This document shows, one piece after another, positions 8,864 to 15,595 of a stretch of DNA of 39,354 nucleotides. The translations under genes and the position numbers were made by a program. This DNA is from CAYFNK01 sp964474895 (GTDB lineage Archaea; Nanobdellota; Nanobdellia; SCGC-AAA011-G17; PNOQ01): assembly GCA_964474895.1 (NCBI GenBank), contig CAYYUK010000006.1, positions 1-39,354 of the forward strand, in the 5' to 3' direction. The notes under the pieces were generated by a model. That model was given only the letters and a program-made list of their open reading frames with translations. It was not told where the DNA came from and did not search any database. Numbering within the stretch: the stretch's first letter is position 1; every line of letters starts with the position of its first letter.

Positions 8864-9706
8864 TTAGAATTTAAAATTGAAATTAATTAGTGGTGCATTA
8901 TTTTTTATACTAACTGTTAATATATCTTCCTTTTCTATTTCTGGGTTTCTCATAGAGAATTGCACTGTTATGTCCTCACCGTCTTTTTGTGCAGGAGATT
9001 TTTTTATATCAATTGGTTCTAAAGTGATTGTTGTAGATTTAAGTGGCGAAAATAATGGATTTTCTATTTGTTCTAATGGTTTTAAGATGTTTTTCAATAA
9101 TGAATTTTCTTTTTTATCTAAATTTAGTAATAAGTCTGCTAGCGAAGCATCGTTTGGAAGTTTTTTGAATCCTTCTTGAATAATTATTGTGTTTTTTCTA
9201 ATTTCTTTTTCATCTTCTGATTGAGCTACTAAGAAATTTTTTGTTTTTGACCCATTACTTAGATTGATTGTCCAGTATCCTAATTTTGTTTTATTTATTT
9301 CTAATGTTATATTTTTATTTGTTGTTATATTAAACTCTTTGAATTTTATTCCATCTGGATCTATTAGATATCCTTTTGTTGTGAAAAATAATTTTTCTCC
9401 ATCTTTATTGATTAAATTTGTTCTAAGATTTATTTTATCTTTAGTTACTATATTTATTTCTTCTGGAGATCCTTCTTCACTTATAGATAGGCTTCCCGAC
9501 TCTTTATATTCAGTTATTGTTCCTTCTAATTTTGTAGAACTAGTTTCTTGGCTATTTGAGCTAGTATCAGTTTCTCTTTCATTACTAATTCCCCATAGAC
9601 TCTTTCCAGTTATTTTGCTTTTTATTTGATCTTCATTTGTTATTGTTAGGACGGTGAGCAATATTAAAAGCATTAGAATTATTGTTGCTATCTTTCCTTT
9701 TTTCAT
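8864..9706 (-). CDS. Exported or membrane-anchored protein, function unknown
   Basis: This 280-aa protein has an N-terminal hydrophobic helix (residues 7-22, IATIILMLLILLTVLT) after a basic MKKGK, followed by KITGKSLWG (31-39) and a Ser/Thr-rich linker. The rest is beta-rich with polar repeats (for example EFNITTNKNITLEINKTKLG) and looks like an extracellular Ig-like domain. The ITGK stretch resembles the LTGQAIG segment of the anchored protein at 2924-4540. A TATA-like ATTTATAAG lies 28 nt upstream of the ATG. The gene is followed after 1 bp by cca, so it probably heads that operon; the functional pairing is not obvious. Confidence 0.75.
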   Translation of the reverse strand: MKKGKIATIILMLLILLTVLTITNEDQIKSKITGKSLWGISNERETDTSSNSQETSSTKLEGTITEYKESGSLSISEEGSPEEINIVTKDKINLRTNLINKDGEKLFFTTKGYLIDPDGIKFKEFNITTNKNITLEINKTKLGYWTINLSNGSKTKNFLVAQSEDEKEIRKNTIIIQEGFKKLPNDASLADLLLNLDKKENSLLKNILKPLEQIENPLFSPLKSTTITLEPIDIKKSPAQKDGEDITVQFSMRNPEIEKEDILTVSIKNNAPLINFNFKF

Positions 9707-9812
9707 ATTGACAATTCTCTTTTATTTTCTTATAAATGTTTCTTATTTTAAAGTATATTCTGTAGTATATAAAAGAGAAAGGTATTTAAATTGAGTATTT
9801 TTTTTCTGATTT

Positions 9813-10628
9813 ATGGTAAAGATAGTAGTTATGGCTGGTGAGAATTCTAGAAGAGAACAAAAGAGAATGAGGTATAAGGGAGCTAAATATGTTTTTGATT
9901 ATAAGCCATTAAGAATCCATAAAGGAGTAGCACCAATCTCTAGAATTTTGCATGGATTAGAACATCTAAATGGATTGGAAAGGGCAGTTATAGTTGGTAG
10001 AAAAAATAGATTAGATGCCCACATAAGAAATGAAGGATATTCTGTTGAATTTGAAACTATTGAGCAAGGAAAAAATATTTATTCAAATGCTGAAATGGGA
10101 TATAATCATTTGGGAGGGGAAGGACATGTTCTGTTTATTGCTTCCGATTCAAAAAAAGATGTTCCTCCCGAATCTATGATGGAGTTTATAGGAGATTGTG
10201 ATATTGATCAATTTGGCGCTTTTATTCCAATTATAGGGGAAGAACAGTTTAAATTAGAGAAAAGACATAAATTTTATTTTAAATTAATCGATGATAGGGG
10301 GATTAACTTTAAGGAGGAACCCTCTGTGGATAAGTATAACAGGAGAAAAATAAGGATGACTAATCTGTTGTTTGCAGATTTATCTAAATTTGGTAATCCG
10401 CAATTTTTGAATACAGCCTATAAGTTGAGACAGGCTTGGAGACATATACCTACAATTAGAAAGTTATTTGGTGAAGAGGTAGATAAATATTTTTTAACTA
10501 AGGATTTGACAATGTCTCAAGCAGTTAATGCATTATCCAGGCAATTTGGTGGAAAGTTATGTCTTGTTGATACTTTTTATCCTGAGTTAGAGGAAGATCT
10601 GGATACTGAAGAAGATTTTAGTGACTAA
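9813..10628 (+). CDS. Nucleotidyltransferase-fold (GT-A/MobA-like) protein
   Basis: This 271-aa protein starts with VKIVVMAGENSRRE, a divergent form of the LAGG-x-G-x-R loop of sugar-phosphate and MobA-like nucleotidyltransferases. It continues with AVIVGRKNRL, EQGKNIYSNAEMGYNHLG and VLFIASDSKKD, in which the strand ending in SDS corresponds to the metal-binding Asp position. These blocks follow the order of the NTP-transferase (Rossmann-like GT-A) fold. The glycine-rich loop is degenerate, so the substrate and even activity are uncertain. The C-terminal 20 residues are acidic. A TATA-like GTATTTAAATT lies 26 nt before the ATG. The gene ends tail-to-tail with the RNA methyltransferase, overlapping by 4 bp. 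Confidence 0.72.
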   Translation: MVKIVVMAGENSRREQKRMRYKGAKYVFDYKPLRIHKGVAPISRILHGLEHLNGLERAVIVGRKNRLDAHIRNEGYSVEFETIEQGKNIYSNAEMGYNHLGGEGHVLFIASDSKKDVPPESMMEFIGDCDIDQFGAFIPIIGEEQFKLEKRHKFYFKLIDDRGINFKEEPSVDKYNRRKIRMTNLLFADLSKFGNPQFLNTAYKLRQAWRHIPTIRKLFGEEVDKYFLTKDLTMSQAVNALSRQFGGKLCLVDTFYPELEEDLDTEEDFSD

Positions 10629-11542
10629 TCTTTTCTAATCTTTGCAATAAAAAATCCATCAGTGTGATTATCTTGTGGCCAAATTCTTAAACATTTTTTT
10701 ACTTCTTTATTGTAATTGTTATTTTCAAATTTTGTTATTGGTTCTGATGATTTCAAATTTTTAATATTTATTTTTTCTAGTTTTGCATTTTCGAAGTTTT
10801 CTAGTAAATGTGATATTACTGCTTCATCTTCTTCAGGTTCCATTGTGCAAGTTGAGTATACCAATGTTCCTTTTGGTTTTAGGTTTTGAAATGCAATTTT
10901 AATTAATTGTTTTTGTATTCCTGCAATTCTTTTTATTAAATTTGGTGACCAGTCTAGAATTGTTCTAGGTGATTTTCTTATTGTTCCAGTTCCTGTACAC
11001 GGTGCGTCTAAAAGTATTTTATCAAATTGATAGTCTTTGAAGAACCTTCCTTCCATCATTGTTACTGCTGTGTTTGTTATTCCACATCTTTGTAGGTTTG
11101 ATGCTAGTGCTTTGATTCTCATATGATCTATATCGTTTGCTATGATTAGTCCTGTGTTTTGCATCAGTGATGCTAGTTGTGTTGTTTTTGATCCAGGGGA
11201 TGCTGCAATATCTAGGATGAAATCATTCTTTTTTGGTTCTAAAACTAATGGTGGAACCATTGATGATGCTTCTTGTATGTAGAAATATCCTAATCCATGT
11301 TCTGGAAGATTTCCTAAATCTGTTCTTTCTCCAGATATGAAAAATCCTTCCTTACACCAAGGGACTTGTTTTAGACTGTAATCTTTTAATTTTTGTTTTA
11401 GTTTCGTTGTTGTTATTTTTAATGTGTTTGTTCTTATTGATTTATCTTGATATTTTGTTGAATATTCTTTGAATTTTTTGAAATCTGTTAGTTTAGAATA
11501 TCTTTCTATAAATTTCTCTTTGAATTCTGGGTAAGTTTTCAT
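10625..11542 (-). CDS. RsmB/NOP2/Sun-family RNA cytosine-5 methyltransferase
   Basis: This 305-aa SAM-dependent methyltransferase probably modifies cytosine in tRNA or rRNA. Motif I is FILDIAASPGSKTTQLA (108-124), with the substrate-binding IQEASSMVP just before it. Motif IV is DAPCTGTGT (D179-C182, the release cysteine). Motif VI is VYSTCTMEPEEDE, with the nucleophilic C232. Both catalytic cysteines are present, so it is likely active. There is no obvious PUA domain, only a short N-terminal extension as in many archaeal NSUN-type proteins. The target cannot be read from the sequence. Confidence 0.93.
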   Translation of the reverse strand: MKTYPEFKEKFIERYSKLTDFKKFKEYSTKYQDKSIRTNTLKITTTKLKQKLKDYSLKQVPWCKEGFFISGERTDLGNLPEHGLGYFYIQEASSMVPPLVLEPKKNDFILDIAASPGSKTTQLASLMQNTGLIIANDIDHMRIKALASNLQRCGITNTAVTMMEGRFFKDYQFDKILLDAPCTGTGTIRKSPRTILDWSPNLIKRIAGIQKQLIKIAFQNLKPKGTLVYSTCTMEPEEDEAVISHLLENFENAKLEKINIKNLKSSEPITKFENNNYNKEVKKCLRIWPQDNHTDGFFIAKIRKD

Positions 11543-11604
11543 TAAATTTTAAAGAAAGTAAGAAGTTTAAATATGTTTTTAAATTAATCAGCTCCGCCAC
11601 TATC

Positions 11605-12177
11605 TTAAATAGTACATATACAACTTATACATTCTGGTTTTACTGGTGGGCAAATAGCTAGATCGGGTTCTCCACATTCTTCCCCAACATCTACGATTCC
11701 ATCCCCACAAATTCCACAACTGTTTATGTTGCTTCCGTCTACTTCAATTACTTCTTCAGGGCAAGAACCAACATTTCCTCCCGAAGTGATTACTGGAACT
11801 ATTGTTATTCTAGTTATATCTGAAATGTCCATTTCCAAAGGTATGGTGAAACTTTTTTTTACATATGAAATTAGTTCTCCTTCGCTAGGGAATGATTCTG
11901 TTGTGGTTGAACTATCTATGAAAATATTTAAGTCTGAAAGATTTATCTCTCCCCTGTTTTTTAATGTGATTGTTAAAGATTGATCTACTCCACAAAATTC
12001 AGTTTCTAGATTAACCTCTCTTGTACAAAGTAGCGAGATATCAGCTTCGTTTCCAGTTTCTTCTATTTGTTCTTCTGCTAGGTTTGTTACAAATACATAG
12101 ACTATTAATGCAATTATTACTGTTAAACCTATTAATAGAACCGTGGCAATTAATGGAGTAATACCTCTTTTATTCAT
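11605..12177 (-). CDS. Type IV pilin-like protein with cysteine-rich C-terminus
   Basis: The N-terminus MNKRG|ITPLIATVLLIGLTV is a class III signal peptide: basic, cut after Gly by a prepilin peptidase, followed by a long hydrophobic assembly helix, as in archaeal pilins and archaellin-like proteins. The rest (190 aa) is a beta-rich domain, then a C-terminal cysteine cluster with CGDGIVDVGEEC, a motif of DUF4215-type disulfide-rich repeats. An in-frame ATG lies 15 nt upstream (12192), but the TATA box TTTATAAA lies only about 12 nt before that one and about 27 nt before this one, favouring this start in a leaderless mRNA. Likely surface-exposed, in a pseudopilus or adhesive fibre; the partner machinery is not in the window. 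Confidence 0.85.
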   Translation of the reverse strand: MNKRGITPLIATVLLIGLTVIIALIVYVFVTNLAEEQIEETGNEADISLLCTREVNLETEFCGVDQSLTITLKNRGEINLSDLNIFIDSSTTTESFPSEGELISYVKKSFTIPLEMDISDITRITIVPVITSGGNVGSCPEEVIEVDGSNINSCGICGDGIVDVGEECGEPDLAICPPVKPECISCICTI

Positions 12178-12255
12178 AGTCTTTATTTGCATGTAGGGTT
12201 TATAAATTTTTTTATTAGAAAGGTTTTTAAATAAAATTTGAAGTTGATTTGGTAT

Positions 12256-12327
12256 GCCTCAGTAGCTCAGCGGTAGAGCATTTGATTTGTAATCAAAAGG
12301 TCGGGAGTTCGAATCTCCTCTGAGGCT
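12256..12327 (+). tRNA. tRNA-Thr (anticodon TGT)
   Basis: A complete cloverleaf: acceptor GCCTCAG/CTGAGGC, D-arm GCTC/GAGC, anticodon stem TTTGA/TCAAA with loop TTTGTAA (TGT at 34-36), and a T-arm with the canonical TTCGAAT loop. There is no intron and no encoded CCA. The discriminator base T12327 is also part of the TAA stop codon of the convergent small basic protein gene. Confidence 0.96.
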
Positions 12328-12539
12328 TACTTCTCAATAATCTGGAACTTTTTATCTTTCTTAACTTTCTTTAACTCGAAGTTTTTTATTCCATTTTCTT
12401 CTGCATATTTTTTTGCATTTTCTTCTGTTTTGAAAGTTTTTGGACCTTTCTTTCTAGGTTTTCCAGTTATCATAGCTTTGTGGGTTTTATGAGTTCCCAC
12501 TTCAAGTTTCCTTTTTGCCCTTGTATGTATTTTTGCCAT
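12327..12539 (-). CDS. Small basic protein, probably nucleic-acid or ribosome associated
   Basis: This 70-aa protein is very rich in Lys and Arg (MAKIHTRAKRKLEVG, GKPRKKGPKTFKTEENAKKY), with a short helix KTEENAKKYAEENG and a basic strand-like end. It has no signal peptide or cysteines. The composition and size resemble small archaeal ribosome-associated or DNA-binding proteins, but I do not recognise a named family. The ATG begins 10 nt after the 3' end of the tRNA-Gly gene on the same strand with no separate promoter visible, so it is probably released from a tRNA-mRNA precursor. Its stop codon touches tRNA-Thr on the other strand. Confidence 0.75.
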   Translation of the reverse strand: MAKIHTRAKRKLEVGTHKTHKAMITGKPRKKGPKTFKTEENAKKYAEENGIKNFELKKVKKDKKFQIIEK

Positions 12540-12549
12540 TTTTATAGAG

Positions 12550-12641
12550 TGCGCCAGCCGAGAATCGAACTCGGGTCACGACGTCTTTGCTTTACTAGTG
12601 TAAATTGGCAACGTCGCATTCTGCCTCTAAACTACTAGCGC
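12550..12641 (-). tRNA. tRNA-Gly (anticodon GCC) with a 21-nt intron
   Basis: Acceptor GCGCTAG/CTGGCGC and discriminator A enclose a cloverleaf whose anticodon stem CGACG/CGTCG is interrupted by an intron. Removing 12585-12605 gives the loop TTGCCAA with GCC at 34-36. The precursor folds into a perfect bulge-helix-bulge: the anticodon stem, a 4-bp helix TTGC/GCAA flanked by 3-nt bulges (CAA and AGA), then an inner helix TTTAC/GTAAA with an ACTA loop. A TATA-like ATTATTTAAAGG lies about 30 nt upstream. CCA is not encoded. Confidence 0.96.
12585..12605 (-). other. tRNA-Gly intron, canonical position 37/38
   Basis: The 21-nt intron is bounded by the splice sites CA|A and AG|A inside the two 3-nt bulges of the bulge-helix-bulge structure recognised by archaeal tRNA splicing endonuclease. 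The boundaries are read from the base pairing, not from RNA data. Confidence 0.9.
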
Positions 12642-12663
12642 GTTAGAAAAGTTTAGGCGAGCA

Positions 12664-12680
12664 ACCCTTTAAATAATTTA
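12664..12680. promoter_or_regulatory. Shared divergent TATA element (tRNA-Gly and methyltransferase)
   Basis: The AT-rich core CCTTTAAATAATTTA is centred at about 12671, lies 26 nt before the ATG at 12697 on the plus strand and about 30 nt before the 5' end of tRNA-Gly (12641) on the minus strand. No other TATA-like sequence is visible in the 55-bp intergenic space, so both genes appear to use it, read in opposite directions. Confidence 0.6.
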
Positions 12681-12696
12681 CTTATGTCGTTTATTT

Positions 12697-13161
12697 ATGG
12701 ATTATAAGTATATAGCAGAATCTTACAATGAACTACATTTTCATGAGCAGTATAAAAAGTTGATGATGATTATAGATAAATTTCCTGAAATAAGGAATGA
12801 AAAAGTCTTAGATGTTGGCTGTGGAACTGCTTTTTATTGTGGGTGGTTTGAGAAATATACTGGGTTAGATAATTCTGAAGAAATGATTGGGCAATCAAAG
12901 AAAAAATTAATTCTTGGAAGGGCAGAGAATTTGCCTTTTGATGATAAATCTTTTGATATTGTTATTTCTCTAAGTGCGATACATAATTTTGATGATCCTT
13001 CAAAAGCTGTTAGTGAGATGAAAAGAGTTTCTAGGGGTAAAATAATAATTACTGTTTTTAAAAGATCCAAGAATTATGTGAAAATAGAGAAGTTGTTAGA
13101 AGATTTTGATAGAATTGAGGAAGATAAAGATATGATTTTTTATAAAAGAAAACGCTTATAA
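12697..13161 (+). CDS. Class I SAM-dependent methyltransferase (UbiE/Methyltransf_11 type)
   Basis: This 154-aa Rossmann-fold methyltransferase has motif I KVLDVGCGTAFY (36-47), an acidic strand-end residue in YTGLDNSEEM, the motif GRAENLPFDDKSFDIVIS and a post-core SLSAIHNFDDPSKAVSEM stretch. This is the layout of Methyltransferase_11 proteins that act on small molecules or lipids. It is shorter than usual (200-250 aa): the C-terminal substrate-cap region is nearly absent. The substrate cannot be told. The leaderless ATG lies 26 nt after a TATA box shared with tRNA-Gly. The lipoprotein gene 30 bp downstream has its own TATA-like sequence. Confidence 0.88.
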   Translation: MDYKYIAESYNELHFHEQYKKLMMIIDKFPEIRNEKVLDVGCGTAFYCGWFEKYTGLDNSEEMIGQSKKKLILGRAENLPFDDKSFDIVISLSAIHNFDDPSKAVSEMKRVSRGKIIITVFKRSKNYVKIEKLLEDFDRIEEDKDMIFYKRKRL

Positions 13162-13191
13162 GTTTGAGATAATTTGAGAAATTACTTGAAA

Positions 13192-13506
13192 ATGAAAACT
13201 GGAAAATTAATTAAGAGGGCAGCATTATGTATGCTTTTGGCAGGTTGTACTGTTGGAGATAGAACCCTTTCTAATTTAAATGATGAAGATTCTACTGCTC
13301 AGAAAGAAGACACTTCTGGTTATTCTACTAAACTGTTGTATAATGCTGCAATGGTTGATTCTAATTATATTTTTGTTCCTGATACTGGAATTAGTTTAGA
13401 TTATTATGTTGTTCCACAGCCAGATTCTGTAGGATATAACTTTCGTGAGAATAAGGATGGATATATTCCATTTTATGAAAAAATAGATTATGGTTCTAGT
13501 AATTAA
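13192..13506 (+). CDS. Small predicted lipoprotein, function unknown
   Basis: This 104-aa protein starts MKTGKLIKRAALCMLLAGCTVGD, which has a basic n-region, a hydrophobic core and a lipobox LAGC, so C19 is a likely lipid attachment site. The remainder is a polar, tyrosine-rich segment with no family I recognise. I chose ATG 13192 over the in-frame TTG 13174 because a TATA-like CTTATAAG lies about 35 nt upstream and the signal peptide is then of normal length. The stop codon (13504-13506) is immediately followed by the stop codon of the convergent RHS-like gene. Its position beside a secreted toxin-like gene makes an immunity role conceivable, but the opposite strand argues against it. Confidence 0.7.
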   Translation: MKTGKLIKRAALCMLLAGCTVGDRTLSNLNDEDSTAQKEDTSGYSTKLLYNAAMVDSNYIFVPDTGISLDYYVVPQPDSVGYNFRENKDGYIPFYEKIDYGSSN

Positions 13507-15096
13507 TTATTCTTCAAAAAGAAGTCTTGTTTCTTCATAATTATCCCAGTAGTTAGTTATTATATTGAACATGTCTGTTTGTGCTTGGGGGTCAAATCCT
13601 TGTAAAATTCTGTCCAAGTCTTGAACATATCCGATTTTTGTTCTTTCTTGGTATGCTAGTAAATTGTTGTATTCTGTTTCAGATATGATTCCCAATTCGT
13701 ACATTCTGTTTGTGAATAATATGTTTTCGTTTCTTGTTAGAACCTCTTCTGTATCTGTGAATATTTGATTATATGCTTCTTCTCTACTTAGTTCTGGGTG
13801 TTGAGTGTTTGCTAGATTATTCCATAGTGAATTTCCAAAATCTTTTGCCCCAGTTAGTAAATGATATTGATGAATTCCTTCGTGTGAAATTACTAGTGAA
13901 GTGAAAGGCATGCCTCTTTCAAATACAGTTGTTCTAAATACTGATTCTTTTGCAGTTATGTCAGTTCTAGCGTACACATTCTGGTTTTTTAGTGCGTCCC
14001 GTTCTGCAGTGCTACTTGGTGTTCTAAACTGGAAGAGTTCCGTTGATGCTGATAGTTCTCTCAATACTGGATTTATTTGTGTGAGATAATTTAGGTCTAC
14101 TCCAATATTATTCGCTCTTGTTTCTAAATCGCCATACCATTTTATTTCTCTTCCGTCAGGATCAACGTAGTTTAGGGGGTTATTGTCTACGTAAGCATAT
14201 GGATTTCCCTTTTCTACAGGGTCTACTGAGGTGAACCTACCTAAATTAGAATCGTAATATCTTGCACCAAAGTTGTATAAATTGGAATTGTCTAGTTCTT
14301 TTCCCGTTGCAAATGAATGTTTGATATCGTCGTTGATTATTTCTTTTCCAAATGGAAGTGATTTAAATTCTCCTTTTATTTCTCCTTCTCCATCTGTTGC
14401 TAATATTGTGTTTTTTAATCTGTCTTGGTGATAATATATTATTTCTTTATCTTCTAAATCTGCTATATGTGAGTTATCTAATCCATAAATGTGTCTGACT
14501 ATTTTTGGTTTTGGTCTCGTGAATTTTATTTTTTTTAGTTTTACATCAATATTTGCAGTTCTTCCATCTTCTCCAATCTCTATTGTCGTGTCTACAATCT
14601 CTGCCTCAAGTGTTCCCTCTGCAGTTTCTAAAATTATTGTTGATTTTTTTTCTTCTTCCGAGTTTCCCAAACTTTTTGTAATGAAATTAATATTTGTTGT
14701 TATTGATTCTAGCGGAATTTCTGCTGCAGTTCCTATTGCATTTCCAATTATATTCGGGAGTGCACAGTAATATGATAAATAGTTGTCTAAATTTTCGTAT
14801 CCAATTTCTGTTCCTAATTCTTCCATATCTGCCAATTCAGGTAATTCACAGAGTGGTATTGTGTATTCAAAATTCCCACTTTCTACCCTTGTTGTTAGTA
14901 TTCTGTTTTCTGTTTCGAGAGTTATTATCCCATTACATTCTTCTCCATCCAGAAAAAAATTGTATCCTACTAGATGTAGTTCTTCGAAGTCTTCTATTGT
15001 TAATTCAATTTGTAGGTTTGAATCTTCGAAATATTCAGCAGATGTTAGAGGAGTTACTATCAAGAGTAGTACTAGAATTATTATTTTTTTGTACAA
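13507..15096 (-). CDS. Secreted RHS-core protein with HEXXH metallopeptidase-like C-terminal domain
   Basis: This 529-aa protein has a signal peptide (residues 1-20) and a beta-rich N-terminal domain (21-200), then a single RHS-repeat-associated core. A YYHQDRLKNTILATDGEG strand (221-238) leads to LYNFGARYYDSNLGRFTSVD (273-292) and the NPLNYVDPDG end (306-315). In RHS polymorphic toxins this core precedes a variable toxin domain and an aspartate-dependent self-cleavage site; D292 and D312 fit the conserved DPxxxxG and DPxG positions. The C-terminal 210 residues contain HEGIH (H405, E406, H409), a zinc-peptidase HEXXH motif, with a possible third ligand in SREEAYNQ (E439/E440). Canonical RHS proteins have dozens of repeats; this one has essentially only the core. 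Toxin, self-processing or surface protease roles are all inference. Confidence 0.85.
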   Translation of the reverse strand: MYKKIIILVLLLIVTPLTSAEYFEDSNLQIELTIEDFEELHLVGYNFFLDGEECNGIITLETENRILTTRVESGNFEYTIPLCELPELADMEELGTEIGYENLDNYLSYYCALPNIIGNAIGTAAEIPLESITTNINFITKSLGNSEEEKKSTIILETAEGTLEAEIVDTTIEIGEDGRTANIDVKLKKIKFTRPKPKIVRHIYGLDNSHIADLEDKEIIYYHQDRLKNTILATDGEGEIKGEFKSLPFGKEIINDDIKHSFATGKELDNSNLYNFGARYYDSNLGRFTSVDPVEKGNPYAYVDNNPLNYVDPDGREIKWYGDLETRANNIGVDLNYLTQINPVLRELSASTELFQFRTPSSTAERDALKNQNVYARTDITAKESVFRTTVFERGMPFTSLVISHEGIHQYHLLTGAKDFGNSLWNNLANTQHPELSREEAYNQIFTDTEEVLTRNENILFTNRMYELGIISETEYNNLLAYQERTKIGYVQDLDRILQGFDPQAQTDMFNIITNYWDNYEETRLLFEE

Positions 15097-15247
15097 ATTA
15101 ATCCCCTTAAAGTGGGGACTCTGCAGAATATAAAAGTGTTTCTAGATGTTGTTTAAGAGGGATTTGAATTATATTTGATTATTTACTATTATTTAGTAGT
15201 GTTAAATAGAAAGTCTTATAAATGATTTATTTTTATGTTTTTATAAA

Positions 15248-15595
15248 ATGGGACCAGAAAGAAGAGAAAAGTTGAATTATGAAATTCATTTAGGGGAATA
15301 TGTTAGGGTTGGAATAAGTTCTAATGGGATTCAAGTTGGTAGATTAGCCAAAATAGATGATGATTCAGGATTTATAGCACTTAATCCCTTTTTGAATGTA
15401 ACTCAGTATCCTGATGGGACTTCCTATTATGGGGTTGCAAATGTTCCAGAGAGACCATTTACAGTCCCTTTAAATGTTGTTACAGGTATGAGTCCAACTT
15501 CTAAAAAAGAATTAACGGATTATGTTGAAAAATCCAATGTTATTATGGATAAAAAAAGAGTTTCGTTAGATAAACAATCCGATGAAGTATCCTAG
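15248..15595 (+). CDS. Hypothetical 115-aa protein
   Basis: No family recognised. Residues 12-75 form a run of short alternating strands (EYVRVGISSNGIQVGRLAKI, then SGFIALNP and RPFTVPLNVVTG) that could be a small SH3- or Sm-like barrel. That is only a pattern impression. The C-terminus is a charged helix. A TATA-like CTTATAAAT lies about 29 nt before the ATG. The 3' end overlaps the convergent presenilin-like gene by 30 bp. Confidence 0.7.
   Translation: MGPERREKLNYEIHLGEYVRVGISSNGIQVGRLAKIDDDSGFIALNPFLNVTQYPDGTSYYGVANVPERPFTVPLNVVTGMSPTSKKELTDYVEKSNVIMDKKRVSLDKQSDEVS

Noticed and set aside
14489..15133. Three overlapping plus-strand frames of 93-135 codons
   Set aside because: All are antisense to the RHS-like gene, with low-complexity hydrophobic composition and no promoter or family signal.
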